This document shows positions 1 to 6,925 of a DNA stretch of 7,203 nucleotides, one piece after another. Positions within the stretch are counted from its first letter, which is position 1. Each line of letters begins with the position of its first letter. Origin of the DNA: JBBQZU01 sp038207425 (GTDB taxonomy: Bacteria; Bacteroidota; Bacteroidia; Flavobacteriales_D; Cryomorphaceae); contig JBBQZU010000063.1 of NCBI GenBank assembly GCA_038207425.1, positions 1 to 7,203 of the forward strand, in the 5' to 3' direction. The notes under the pieces are model-generated. The model was not told where the DNA came from and did no database searches. It was given only the letters and a program-made list of their open reading frames with translations. Position numbers and translations under genes: made by a program.

Positions 1-724
<724 letters not shown>

Positions 725-805
725 ATTAAACGTTTTGCTCCTAAGAGCTGTACTGTGAGTTGACCCCGATACTAACGTAATTCTCGGCTTGCTGCTATTG
801 CTATA

Positions 806-817
806 TTGTCAAAGAAC
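806..817 (-). promoter_or_regulatory. boxA-like antitermination element in rRNA leader
   Basis: Read on the minus strand this is GTTCTTTGACAA, close to the boxA of E. coli rRNA leaders (TGCTCTTTAACA). It lies about 80 bases upstream of the mature 16S 5' end, the usual place in rRNA leaders, where Nus factors load to prevent premature termination. The match is by eye; the role is inferred from family knowledge and position. Confidence 0.6.
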
Positions 818-854
818 TTGTTTCTATTCTAAACGCCCCATCGAAATGGGAGCG

Positions 855-884
855 CAAAGGTAGACATTTTTTTAACCTACCAAA
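855..884 (-). promoter_or_regulatory. rRNA promoter candidate, proximal (P3)
   Basis: On the minus strand TTTG (884-881) is followed after 18 bases by TACCTTTG (862-855), a full match to the Bacteroidota -33/-7 consensus (TTG, about 19 bases, TAnnTTTG). Transcription would start near 848, giving a leader of about 125 bases that contains the boxA-like element. Just at the expected start is a small hairpin, CCCAT / ATGGG, with a four-base loop (837-850). This is the best consensus match of the three tandem sites. Confidence 0.75.
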
Positions 885-925
885 CTTTTTATTAAAAAAA
901 AATTCGCGGTAGATATTTGGGATGC

Positions 926-955
926 TAAAGGTAATATCACTTTCGATTTCCCAAA
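926..955 (-). promoter_or_regulatory. rRNA promoter candidate, middle (P2)
   Basis: On the minus strand TTTG (955-952) is followed after 18 bases by TACCTTTA (933-926). The spacing is the same as in the proximal site, and the bases after the -7 box (GCATCCC) resemble those of the proximal site (CGCTCCC). The last base of the -7 box is A rather than G, so it should be weaker than its neighbours. Confidence 0.5.
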
Positions 956-1042
956 CAAAATGTTCATAAAATTTTAAAGTCACTTTCTGGCTTTCACCTT
1001 TGGCACTCTTCAAAACTCTTAGCTTTCCTTCGAAAGCGGGTG

Positions 1043-1073
1043 CAAATGTACAGTGATAATTCACTCTTGCAAG
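1043..1073 (-). promoter_or_regulatory. rRNA promoter candidate, distal (P1)
   Basis: On the minus strand CTTG (1073-1070) is followed after 19 bases by TACATTTG (1050-1043), again a complete Bacteroidota-type -33/-7 pair. Immediately upstream is an AT-rich stretch with the palindrome CAAAAATATTTTTG (1081-1094). A transcript from here would have a leader of about 310 bases before the 16S. Confidence 0.65.
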
Positions 1074-1135
1074 TTCTAACCAAAAATATTTTTGATTTTT
1101 TTCTCTCCCTGCCCAATAACCGCTGAAAATGAGCG

Positions 1136-1828
1136 CTATGGATTTGTTAAGGAAAGTGAAAGAATTTTTCCACGCATCACAGAAGGTGCATCTTTTGCAA
1201 AAGAAACAATGTAAGAAGCCATCATTTCAGGACTGCTCGAAGCCTTAAAACCGGGAAATGCGGCCCTAAACATCCCTGTATCCACACTCCCCAATGCCAA
1301 ACAATTAAAGGTATGGCCGGTATTTTTGAACTCTTCACTCCACATTTCCGTCAAACAACACAATGCCGCCTTGCTCGAAGAGTAGGCTGAAAGTCCCGCA
1401 AACTTCATACTGCCCTGTATCCCTCCCACGCTACTAATACTTATTATATGCGCATCGCTTAGCAATGGAAACAGTTTTTGCGTAAGCGAAAATGGGGCAA
1501 ATACATTTACTTCATATACCGAGCGTAACTCATCTCCGCTTATTTCGCCGAAAGGCTTATATACAAGATGGCCTGCGTTATGTATAAGCACTTTTATAAA
1601 ACCCAGTGCCGAAACCCGGTCGTGTATATGTTCGCGGCCCTGATCAGTGCATACATCGGCTTCTATAATGATACACCGCTCTCCGTATTGCGCTTTTATT
1701 GATTGCAATGGCTCAGCTTGCCTGCTTACTGCAGCCACCTTATAATCGGTGTCACGCAGAAAAGCTTCAGCAAGGCTCCGTCCCAAACCGCTTCCACTAC
1801 CTGTAATACATACCATTTCGTACTGCAT
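1136..1828 (-). CDS. Short-chain dehydrogenase/reductase (SDR) family protein
   Basis: A 230-residue classical SDR oxidoreductase, likely cytoplasmic and NAD(P)H-dependent. The Rossmann-fold cofactor motif TGSGSGLG is at residues 9-16, the adenine-contacting DV at about 58-59, the NAG motif at 84-86 and the structural or catalytic Asn in VNVF at 108. The ISS serines at 132-133 and the catalytic Y149-x3-K153 follow. Spacing from serine to tyrosine is slightly longer than the usual 13 residues, consistent with a small insertion. Length is normal for the family. The substrate cannot be told from sequence; SDRs of this general look act on sugars, acyl carriers, pterins and many other carbonyls. 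The start codon ATG (1826-1828) puts the glycine motif at the expected distance from the N-terminus. The gene is divergent from the beta-barrel protein, 32 bases from its ATG, and is followed by the rRNA promoters. I see no clear promoter for it, so any such site must lie inside the neighbouring gene. Confidence 0.93.
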   Translation of the reverse strand: MQYEMVCITGSGSGLGRSLAEAFLRDTDYKVAAVSRQAEPLQSIKAQYGERCIIIEADVCTDQGREHIHDRVSALGFIKVLIHNAGHLVYKPFGEISGDELRSVYEVNVFAPFSLTQKLFPLLSDAHIISISSVGGIQGSMKFAGLSAYSSSKAALCCLTEMWSEEFKNTGHTFNCLALGSVDTGMFRAAFPGFKASSSPEMMASYIVSFAKDAPSVMRGKILSLSLTNP

Positions 1829-1834
1829 AATATT

Positions 1835-1842
1835 TACATTTG
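1835..1842 (+). promoter_or_regulatory. Promoter -7 box for the beta-barrel protein gene
   Basis: TACATTTG fits the Bacteroidota -7 consensus TAnnTTTG. It sits 18 bases before the ATG at 1861, predicting a short untranslated leader of about 12 bases. The -33 element is poor (only TTTCG around 1816-1820, inside the SDR gene). The box overlaps the upstream in-frame TTG at 1840, which argues that translation starts at 1861 instead. Confidence 0.45.
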
Positions 1843-1860
1843 TATTTCAAAATTCCCATT

Positions 1861-2457
1861 ATGGATACTGCCCTTAAAACTGGCCCACTGCGATTCATTG
1901 GAATCCTGTTATTTTTCACCCTGCATAGTTACACGATTTGTGTTGCCCAGCAAACTGAAAACAAAAATCCTTACGAAGGCCTGCCTTTTAAGGAAAGGAT
2001 TTTTTTCGGCGGTAACTTCTCTTTGCAATTCGGAAATGTTACTTTCATTCAAATAGCTCCCCAGCTCGGGTACCATGTAAGTCCCAAGTTTCAGATTGGT
2101 GGAGGGCCTATTTATCAGTATTATTCATTTAACGCATCATTCCAAAACCAAATAGGCTCCAATAAGAGTCATGTATTCGGTGGTAGTACATTTGCCAGGT
2201 TCTTTCCTGTGCCAAGCTTGTTTCTGCAATCGAGTCTGGAAGTGCTCAACCTTCAGAATCGAAACCCTATTGGAATTGCCACCTCGGGTGAGCTTCAATT
2301 TGAGCGTGTTAACATACCCGTATTGTTCGTGGGCGGTGGTTTTGTTCAGCGCGCAGGTCAAGGTGGTCTCACAATAGGTGCTTTCTACGACCTTATTCAA
2401 GATCCTAATTCGCCTTACGGAAACGGGTTGTTTATAAGTGTCGGAGGGTTTTTCTAA
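1861..2457 (+). CDS. Secreted beta-barrel-like outer membrane protein, function unknown
   Basis: A 198-residue protein with an N-terminal hydrophobic signal segment (about residues 11-28, GILLFFTLHSYTICVA) and likely cleavage just after the Ala before QQTENK. The mature part alternates polar and hydrophobic residues in repeated short strands rich in Gly, Phe and Tyr (for example FFGGNFSLQFGNVTFIQIAP and FQIGGGPIYQYYSF). It ends in FISVGGFF, with the terminal aromatic residue typical of outer-membrane barrels inserted by BamA. This suggests a small eight-strand-type barrel in the outer membrane, a very common kind of uncharacterised Bacteroidota protein. I chose ATG 1861 over the in-frame TTG 1840 because a -7 promoter box covers the TTG and because 1861 gives a normal signal peptide. 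It stands alone and converges on tpx with 62 bases between their stops. No specific ligand or partner can be named. Confidence 0.8.
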   Translation: MDTALKTGPLRFIGILLFFTLHSYTICVAQQTENKNPYEGLPFKERIFFGGNFSLQFGNVTFIQIAPQLGYHVSPKFQIGGGPIYQYYSFNASFQNQIGSNKSHVFGGSTFARFFPVPSLFLQSSLEVLNLQNRNPIGIATSGELQFERVNIPVLFVGGGFVQRAGQGGLTIGAFYDLIQDPNSPYGNGLFISVGGFF

Positions 2458-2519
2458 ATCATCGGGGCCATAGTAATACGGATTATCCTATGCCTGCGCC
2501 ACTGCGCTGTACCGCGTGA

Positions 2520-3024
2520 TTAGATTGTATCAAGCACCTGCATCACAGCCTTGTAGTCGGGTTCATTGCTTATGTCATCTACCAATTCAGTGTAGCGAAT
2601 GTTATTATCGGCGTCGAGAACAAAAACTGCCCGGGCGCTCAGTCCTTGTAAATGGCCCGTCCATTATCAGGGTATTGAACCTTTCGGCAAATGAACCTCT
2701 GAAATCGCTCGCTATCTCTATGTTATTGATTCCTTCAGTGGTACAGAAACGGCTCATGGCAAATGGAAGGTCTTTAGAGATAACTAATCCTATCACTCCT
2801 TCCTTTTTGCTCAGCTCCTGACTAAAGCGGCGTGTTTCTATTTGGCAAACGCCTGTATCGAGACTGGGCACTGCAATAAGCACTTTCTTAATGGATCCCA
2901 GTTCTGAGAGCGATTTCTCCGAAAGGTTTTTCTTTACATAAGTAAAATCAGGCGCTTTGCTGCCTACCACAGGAAGGTTTCCGCGGAGTGTCACAGGCAT
3001 TCCACCGAGTTTGGTTTGAATCAT
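2520..3024 (-). pseudogene. tpx: Thiol peroxidase Tpx, frameshifted by one extra base
   Basis: Tpx is a peroxiredoxin that reduces hydrogen and organic peroxides using thioredoxin. The N-terminal part reads normally: PVTLRGNLP, GSKAPDFT, the peroxidatic cysteine C60 in SLDTGVC, and the resolving cysteine C94 in SRFC. The frame then breaks after DGPFT (about residue 126) and runs out at 2605. Skipping one T of the TT at 2646-2647 (plus strand) restores GLSARAVFVLDADNNIRYTE, then LVDDISNEPDYKAVMQVLDTI and a stop at 2520-2522. That gives a 167-residue product, matching the family's usual length of about 168. Everything except this base looks intact, so the lesion is either very recent or a sequencing/assembly error. 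The gene lies 32 bases after purL with no promoter visible between them and is probably cotranscribed with it. Confidence 0.93.
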
Positions 3025-3056
3025 CCTAAAAAATTTGTAATGTTGTTTATCGGGTT

Positions 3057-5315
3057 TTAAACAACAGTACCTGCAGAAGGTTCCATAACCTGCTCAATGG
3101 CGTGGAGGTATATCTCAGCCGCATCGTCAATAAAGCCGTAATGGGCATCGTCTACTACCATCTTGCCGCGGGTTACGTGGCCTAGCAGGGTAAATGGCAC
3201 CTTGAAATTGCGGAGTACTTCAATAAATACATCTTCGCGCTCCGGGTCGAGGGTAACGATGATGCGGCTCTGAGATTCGCCAAACAAGAAAGAATCCATG
3301 CGTACATCGGCATCGCTTGTAATATCGAACCCGAGCCTCCGGGGGATGCCCATTTCTACCAGGGCGGTATAAATTCCTCCATCGGATACATCGTGGGCAC
3401 CGCTAATAAGGCCAAGGGTAATTAATTCCGAAACGGCTTGTTGCACTGCATATTCGCGTTCTATATCGAAATAAGGTGCAGGACTGTTGCGTACGTTGTG
3501 CATTTTCACAAGGTATTCACTCGATGAAATATCGTCTTTGCATTCACCAATAAGGAATATCAGATCGCCCTTCTCTTTAAAATCGAGGGTCATTGCTTTG
3601 CGCTTGTCTTCCAAAAGCCCTACCATACCTATGGTTGGAGTTGGAAAAACAGGTACTGTTTCTTTGCCTTCCACCACTGTTTGGTTGTAGAAACTCACGT
3701 TGCCACCGGTTACAGGTGTTTCGAACTTGCGGCAGGCTTCGCCCATGCCTTCTATTGCTTTTACAAACTGCCAGTATACTTCGGGGTTGTAAGGATTTCC
3801 AAAATTAAGACAATTGGTAACTCCCAGGGGCTTGCCACCAGAGCATACAATATTGCGTGCAGCTTCGGCAACTGCTATTGCAGTGCCTGTTTTAGGGTCG
3901 GCATGGACGTACCGGGCGTTGCAGTCTACCGTAAGTGCCAGCGCGGTGTTGGTACCTTTTATATTGGTTATACCTGCATCCGAAGGGGCATTGGTACTCA
4001 TATTTCTCGTGCCCACCATGCTATCGTACTGCTGGTACACCCATCGTTTTGAAGCGATATTGGGCTGCGCGAGGAGCTTCATTCCTGTTTCGGGAAGGTT
4101 ATCGGGTACGGGTATGCTATCGATATTGAATTTTCTATTTGCAGCGAAATAGGCAGGCTCCCTATATTCACGGTCGTACACAGGCGCGCCACCTCCGAGC
4201 ACAAGGTCCCATGCCGGCACATCGGCCACCAAAGCACCATTCATGTAGTAGTGAAGTCTTCCACCTTCGGTTACTTCACCAATTTGCACGGCATTAAGAT
4301 CCCATTTATCAAAAATGCGCACCACTTCGCTTTCACGTCCTTTCTTTACCACTACGAGCATACGCTCCTGCGATTCAGAAAGGAGAATTTCGAAAGGAAG
4401 CATGCCGGCCTGACGTGCAGGCACTTTGTCGAGATGTATCACCATGCCATGTTTACCAGCAGCGCTCATTTCGCTGGTAGAGCAGGTAATACCCGCTGCC
4501 CCCATATCCTGCATACCGATGATGGCATCGGTTTGGGCGAGTTCCAGACTTGCTTCGAGTAGCAGTTTTTCCTGAAAAGGATCGCCTACCTGCACTGAAG
4601 GGAGGTCGGCAGCCGACTCGGCAGTCATATCCTTTGATGCGAAAGAAGCACCGTTTATGCCGTCTTTTCCTGTAGCGGAGCCAACGATATATACAGGATT
4701 TCCTGCGCCGTGAGAAGTAGCGGAAATCATATCGCCGGCTTTCATGATGCCCACGCTCATCGCGTTAACAAGCGGATTGGCCTGGTACACTTCATCGAAG
4801 AATACTTCGCCGCCGAGTACAGGTATGCCAAATGCGTTGCCGTAGTCGCCTATGCCTTTCACCACACCCTTCATAAGCCATTGCGTGTGCTCGGCATCAA
4901 TTTTACCAAAGCGCAGTGAGTTGAGTTGGGCTATCGGCCTTGCACCCATGGTGAAAATATCGCGGTTGATGCCCCCTACTCCTGTGGCTGCACCTTGATA
5001 TGGTTCTATAGCGGAAGGATGGTTATGCGATTCTATTTTAAAAGCGCAGGCAAGACCATGGCCTATATCTACAAGGCCTGCATTTTCCTGACCCGCTTCC
5101 ACGAGTAGGCGCCCACCCTTACGGGGAAGGGTTTTAAGCCATTTTATGGAGTTTTTATAAGAGCAGTGCTCTGACCACATAATAGAAAATATGCTGAGCT
5201 CTGTGAAATTCGGAGTTCGGCCGAGAATGGTTTTTATTTTTTCAAACTCTTCGGGCAGCAGGCCCAGGTCAGTGGCTTGCTTTAGCGTAGACTCAGCGGT
5301 AATGGTGGCGTCCAT
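3057..5315 (-). CDS. purL: Phosphoribosylformylglycinamidine synthase, small-type PurL subunit
   Basis: This enzyme makes FGAM from FGAR, ATP and ammonia, the fourth step of de novo purine synthesis, in the cytoplasm. At 752 residues it is the small type found in B. subtilis, with the two AIRS-like halves only. It lacks the N-terminal PurS-like domain and the C-terminal glutaminase of the roughly 1300-residue enzyme, so separate PurS and PurQ proteins are expected elsewhere in the genome. Visible motifs are MWSEHCSYKNS with the conserved His50, KIESHNHPS (93-101), GAATGVGGINRDIFTMGARP (108-127), GAAGITCSTSEM (272-283) and LLSESQERML (311-320). In the second half are TVDCNARYVHADPKTG (462-477), NCLNFGNP (501-508), VTGGNVSFYN (535-544), AHDVSDGG (640-647) and FGESQSR (678-684). 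The frame is intact throughout. The ATG at 5313-5315 gives a normal N-terminus and lies 29 bases after a promoter-like -7 box. It is followed by tpx. Confidence 0.98.
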   Translation of the reverse strand: MDATITAESTLKQATDLGLLPEEFEKIKTILGRTPNFTELSIFSIMWSEHCSYKNSIKWLKTLPRKGGRLLVEAGQENAGLVDIGHGLACAFKIESHNHPSAIEPYQGAATGVGGINRDIFTMGARPIAQLNSLRFGKIDAEHTQWLMKGVVKGIGDYGNAFGIPVLGGEVFFDEVYQANPLVNAMSVGIMKAGDMISATSHGAGNPVYIVGSATGKDGINGASFASKDMTAESAADLPSVQVGDPFQEKLLLEASLELAQTDAIIGMQDMGAAGITCSTSEMSAAGKHGMVIHLDKVPARQAGMLPFEILLSESQERMLVVVKKGRESEVVRIFDKWDLNAVQIGEVTEGGRLHYYMNGALVADVPAWDLVLGGGAPVYDREYREPAYFAANRKFNIDSIPVPDNLPETGMKLLAQPNIASKRWVYQQYDSMVGTRNMSTNAPSDAGITNIKGTNTALALTVDCNARYVHADPKTGTAIAVAEAARNIVCSGGKPLGVTNCLNFGNPYNPEVYWQFVKAIEGMGEACRKFETPVTGGNVSFYNQTVVEGKETVPVFPTPTIGMVGLLEDKRKAMTLDFKEKGDLIFLIGECKDDISSSEYLVKMHNVRNSPAPYFDIEREYAVQQAVSELITLGLISGAHDVSDGGIYTALVEMGIPRRLGFDITSDADVRMDSFLFGESQSRIIVTLDPEREDVFIEVLRNFKVPFTLLGHVTRGKMVVDDAHYGFIDDAAEIYLHAIEQVMEPSAGTVV

Positions 5316-5344
5316 AGGGAAATTTCAAGTGGTAAATTGGAGCT

Positions 5345-5373
5345 CAAAAGTAAGGAAAGTTTTATAGAAGGAA
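5345..5373 (-). promoter_or_regulatory. purL: purL promoter candidate
   Basis: On the minus strand TACTTTTG (5352-5345) matches the Bacteroidota -7 consensus exactly. An imperfect -33 element TTC (5373-5371) lies 18 bases further upstream. Transcription would begin near 5338, giving a leader of about 23 bases before the purL ATG. The site overlaps the stop codon of the upstream gene remnant (5362). No purine riboswitch-like structure fits in so short a leader. Confidence 0.55.
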
Positions 5374-5675
5374 GCGGATACGCATTGCCCGATGAAAGTT
5401 CGATGCAGGGGTAAAGGGATTAGCGATCATATACTGCATACTATTCATTCCGGGAATACTATTAGTATCATCGAGCCCTCTTAAGGTTTTAAAAAAAACG
5501 AGTTCCTGATTGTTGTCGCAAACGGCAAGAAAAGTCGTGAAATAAGTATATTTATTGTCTGAAAGAATCTTCTGAATTTTATCCTGATCTCTTTTAACTG
5601 CGCAAAAAGCAGATATATCAAGTGGAGTTGAATTTAAAAAAGCATCTACTTCTACCTGGACTCGCAATGATTTTC
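5362..5675 (-). pseudogene. 3' remnant of an unrecognised gene abutting the IS
   Basis: An open frame of about 104 codons runs from the edge of the insertion sequence to a TAA at 5362-5364. The frame can be extended to an ATG at 5695-5697, but its first residues (MPLNFLS) are then encoded by the IS terminal repeat, so the start is not native. The visible protein is mostly polar, with VEVDAFLNSTPLDISAFCAV, CDNNQELVFFKTLRG and a C-terminus ANPFTPASNFHRAMRIRFLL. I do not recognise a family. The likeliest reading is that the IS cut off the 5' part of a gene. Any expression now would come from IS sequence. An alternative is that the frame is a chance ORF in AT-rich DNA. Confidence 0.45.
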
Positions 5676-5691
5676 TGGACAAAAAGTTAAG
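5676..5691. repeat. IS terminal inverted repeat, orfB-side
   Basis: TGGACAAAAAGTTAAG pairs with the repeat at 6894-6909 with 13 of 16 bases identical. It overlaps the orfB stop codon region (5687-5689), so the transposase gene runs to the very end of the element. Confidence 0.75.
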
Positions 5692-6550
5692 CGGCATTTT
5701 TGATTTGTGCTATTTTATTGAACTCTTTGATTGTGCGATTTCCTAACGCGGAGTGTCTGCGATTGTGGTTGTACCATGTCTCGATCCGCTCGAAGATCGA
5801 TAATGCAGCTTCTTCCTTAGACTCGAACCGCTGCCCGTAAATATGTTCAACTTTCAAGGTTTTAAAAAAGCTCTCGGCCACGGCGTTATCCCAGCAATTG
5901 CCTTTTCTGCTCATGCTTCTTTGCACGTTTTGGTAGCTGTCAATCAAGTTGGTAAACTCATTACATGCATATTGAATGCCTTTATCGGAATGGAAGACTA
6001 ATCCATTTGAAATGGGTCGGTCGTTAATCGCCATCTTCCATGCCGCTAAGGATATATGCAGCGCACCCATGTCACTGCTTTGCGCCCAACCAATTACCTT
6101 CCGGTCAAATAAATCTAAAATAACGGTGAGGTAAAGCCATCCTTTTGCTGTCTTGATGTAGGTAATATCCGATACCCAAGCTTGGCTTTGAACCGGCGCC
6201 GAAAACTTCCTATCAAGGATATTCTCTGCTACGGGATAGGTGTGCTTGGAATCGGTAGTCACCACAAACTTTTTTGCGTGTACTGCATGAATGTTATGCT
6301 GCGCCATAAGTCTCGCTACACGCGGTCTGGATACGGTAAACCCAAGTGCCTTGAGTTTATCGGTCATGCGGGGGCTTCCATAGCTGGCTCTGCTGAGCTG
6401 GTGTATGCGCCGTATTTGAGAGAGCAGCATCCGGTTCTCATTACGGCGTTTGGACGGAAGGTAATTCTGCATGCCATAGAAGGCGATTTTGCTCACATTT
6501 AGTGCTTTGCACATCTTCCCAACAGGAAATTCTAGTCTGTAATCCTTCAT
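5687..6550 (-). CDS. IS3-family transposase OrfB (DDE integrase domain)
   Basis: A 287-residue transposase catalytic subunit. The N-terminal part holds the HTH_21-like region (RRIHQLSRASYGSPRMTDKL, about residues 47-66). The integrase core has the acidic triad D128 (WVSDITYI), D189 (VFHSDKGIQY) and E226 (CWDNAVAESF). The conserved K and the C-terminal YNHNRRHSALG follow. These are hallmark IS3-family motifs. In this family OrfB is mostly made as an OrfAB fusion by a -1 frameshift. Here the -1 frame from the A6G site runs without interruption through GREYLLRERPEIYQF into this ORF's MKDYRLEF. The annotated ATG (6548-6550) overlaps the orfA stop (ATGA). The frame is intact, although orfA is not. 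Confidence 0.96.
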   Translation of the reverse strand: MKDYRLEFPVGKMCKALNVSKIAFYGMQNYLPSKRRNENRMLLSQIRRIHQLSRASYGSPRMTDKLKALGFTVSRPRVARLMAQHNIHAVHAKKFVVTTDSKHTYPVAENILDRKFSAPVQSQAWVSDITYIKTAKGWLYLTVILDLFDRKVIGWAQSSDMGALHISLAAWKMAINDRPISNGLVFHSDKGIQYACNEFTNLIDSYQNVQRSMSRKGNCWDNAVAESFFKTLKVEHIYGQRFESKEEAALSIFERIETWYNHNRRHSALGNRTIKEFNKIAQIKNAA

Positions 6551-6861
6551 GAATTGGTAGATTTCCGGTCGCTCACGGAGAAGATACTCACGGCCTTTTT
6601 TAGGATATCGCGCTCCATTTTTACGTCAGCCAGTTCTTTCTTTAGCTTAGCTACTTCTCGCTGCTATTGGGTAAGTTGCTTCTTTCTATTACATCCGAAG
6701 GCCAGCGATGGATTCCTATTCTGCTCTTTCCGCCAACGATAGATCAGCTCTGCGCCACCTCCCTGTTCGCGGGCTATCGCTTGCACGTTCCCACGAACGC
6801 TACTCAATTCAACTGCTTTCTGTTTGAATTCCTTACTGTAAATTTTCCTGGTCTCTGCCAT
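6547..6861 (-). pseudogene. IS3-family OrfA (DNA-binding), interrupted by a TAG codon
   Basis: The intact reading would be 104 residues. An HTH_Tnp_1-type helix-turn-helix begins MAETRKIYSKEFKQKAVELS and continues through ELIYRWRKEQ. A leucine-zipper-like helix (VAKLKKELADVKMERDILKK) and the end ...STNS follow, with the stop TGA overlapping the orfB ATG. After residue 65 (KKQLTQ) there is an in-frame TAG at 6664-6666, and the same frame then continues with normal IS3 OrfA sequence. A single CAG-to-TAG change would explain it. The truncated 65-residue product retains the HTH but loses the zipper and cannot reach the frameshift site, so full OrfAB transposase should not be made unless the stop is suppressed or is a sequencing error. 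Confidence 0.88.
6595..6601 (-). other. A6G slippery heptamer for -1 frameshifting (OrfAB)
   Basis: The minus strand reads A AAA AAG in the orfA frame (codons CTA AAA AAG), the phase needed for simultaneous slippage. Moving one base back joins ...ERDILKK to GREYLLRERP and on into orfB without a stop. IS3-family elements commonly use this heptamer to make the OrfAB transposase. I did not identify a stimulatory structure downstream. Confidence 0.75.
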
Positions 6862-6893
6862 GTCATTAGGGCTTTTAAGGTTTATAAGTTAGC

Positions 6894-6909
6894 CTTAACT
6901 TCGTGTCCG
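6894..6909. repeat. IS terminal inverted repeat, orfA-side
   Basis: CTTAACTTCGTGTCCG (plus strand) is the imperfect partner of the repeat at 5676-5691. Its CTTAAC also pairs with GTTAAG just outside the element (6910-6915), a short dyad across the predicted boundary, so the boundary could be off by a few bases. Confidence 0.7.
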
Positions 6910-6925
6910 GTTAAGTGTAGCAGTT

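Larger units (their letters stand above)
725..1135 (-). promoter_or_regulatory. rRNA operon leader and upstream control region
   Basis: This 411-base stretch has no convincing protein gene. It separates the end of the SDR gene from the 16S 5' end, both on the minus strand. It holds three tandem promoter-like sites, a boxA-like element in the leader, and very AT-rich tracts (around 865-902 and 1081-1105) that could act as UP-element-like sequence. A 14-base palindrome, CAAAAATATTTTTG at 1081-1094, sits just upstream of the distal promoter. No GC-rich hairpin plus T-run separates the SDR gene from the rRNA promoters, so read-through from the SDR gene is possible. The 87-codon open frame here (801-1064, minus) is judged spurious. 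Confidence 0.8.
5676..6909 (-). mobile_element. IS3-family insertion sequence, about 1.23 kb
   Basis: The element contains orfA (6547-6861) and orfB (5687-6550) in the overlapping arrangement of the IS3 family, bounded by imperfect 16-base inverted repeats, TGGACAAAAAGTTAAG at the left and its partner CGGACACGAAGTTAAG (minus strand) at the right. The left end carries the family's terminal TG; the right end has CG instead. No target duplication is evident: the left flank ends ATTTTC and the right flank begins GTTAAG. This suggests decay or a rearrangement after insertion. OrfA carries a stop codon, so this copy may not move by itself. The exact ends are inferred from the repeats. Confidence 0.85.

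Noticed and set aside
801..1064. 87-codon minus-strand ORF in the rRNA upstream region
   Set aside because: It spans the boxA-like element and two promoter candidates, and its sequence has no family look. Non-coding control DNA explains the stretch better.
1081..1094. CAAAAATATTTTTG palindrome as a terminator for the SDR gene
   Set aside because: An all-A/T stem with no loop would be too weak. It fits better as AT-rich upstream promoter sequence.
2137..2400. ORFs overlapping the barrel-protein gene in other frames
   Set aside because: The plus-strand barrel frame has a signal peptide, strand pattern and terminal Phe; the others do not.
2494..2512. GCGC/GCGC hairpin between the convergent barrel and tpx genes as a terminator
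   Set aside because: The stem is only four base pairs and no T-run follows on either strand.
2605..3024. Tpx as a natural 139-residue variant
   Set aside because: The last dozen residues (RTERPGSFCSRRR) do not resemble any Tpx, while the alternative frame encodes the complete conserved C-terminus, so this is a frameshift and not a variant.
3487..5108. Plus-strand ORFs of 60-123 codons opposite purL
   Set aside because: They are antisense shadows of a strongly conserved, intact gene, and none shows a signal, domain or promoter of its own.
6182..6502. 106-codon plus-strand ORF opposite orfB
   Set aside because: It is antisense to conserved transposase sequence and has no recognisable features.
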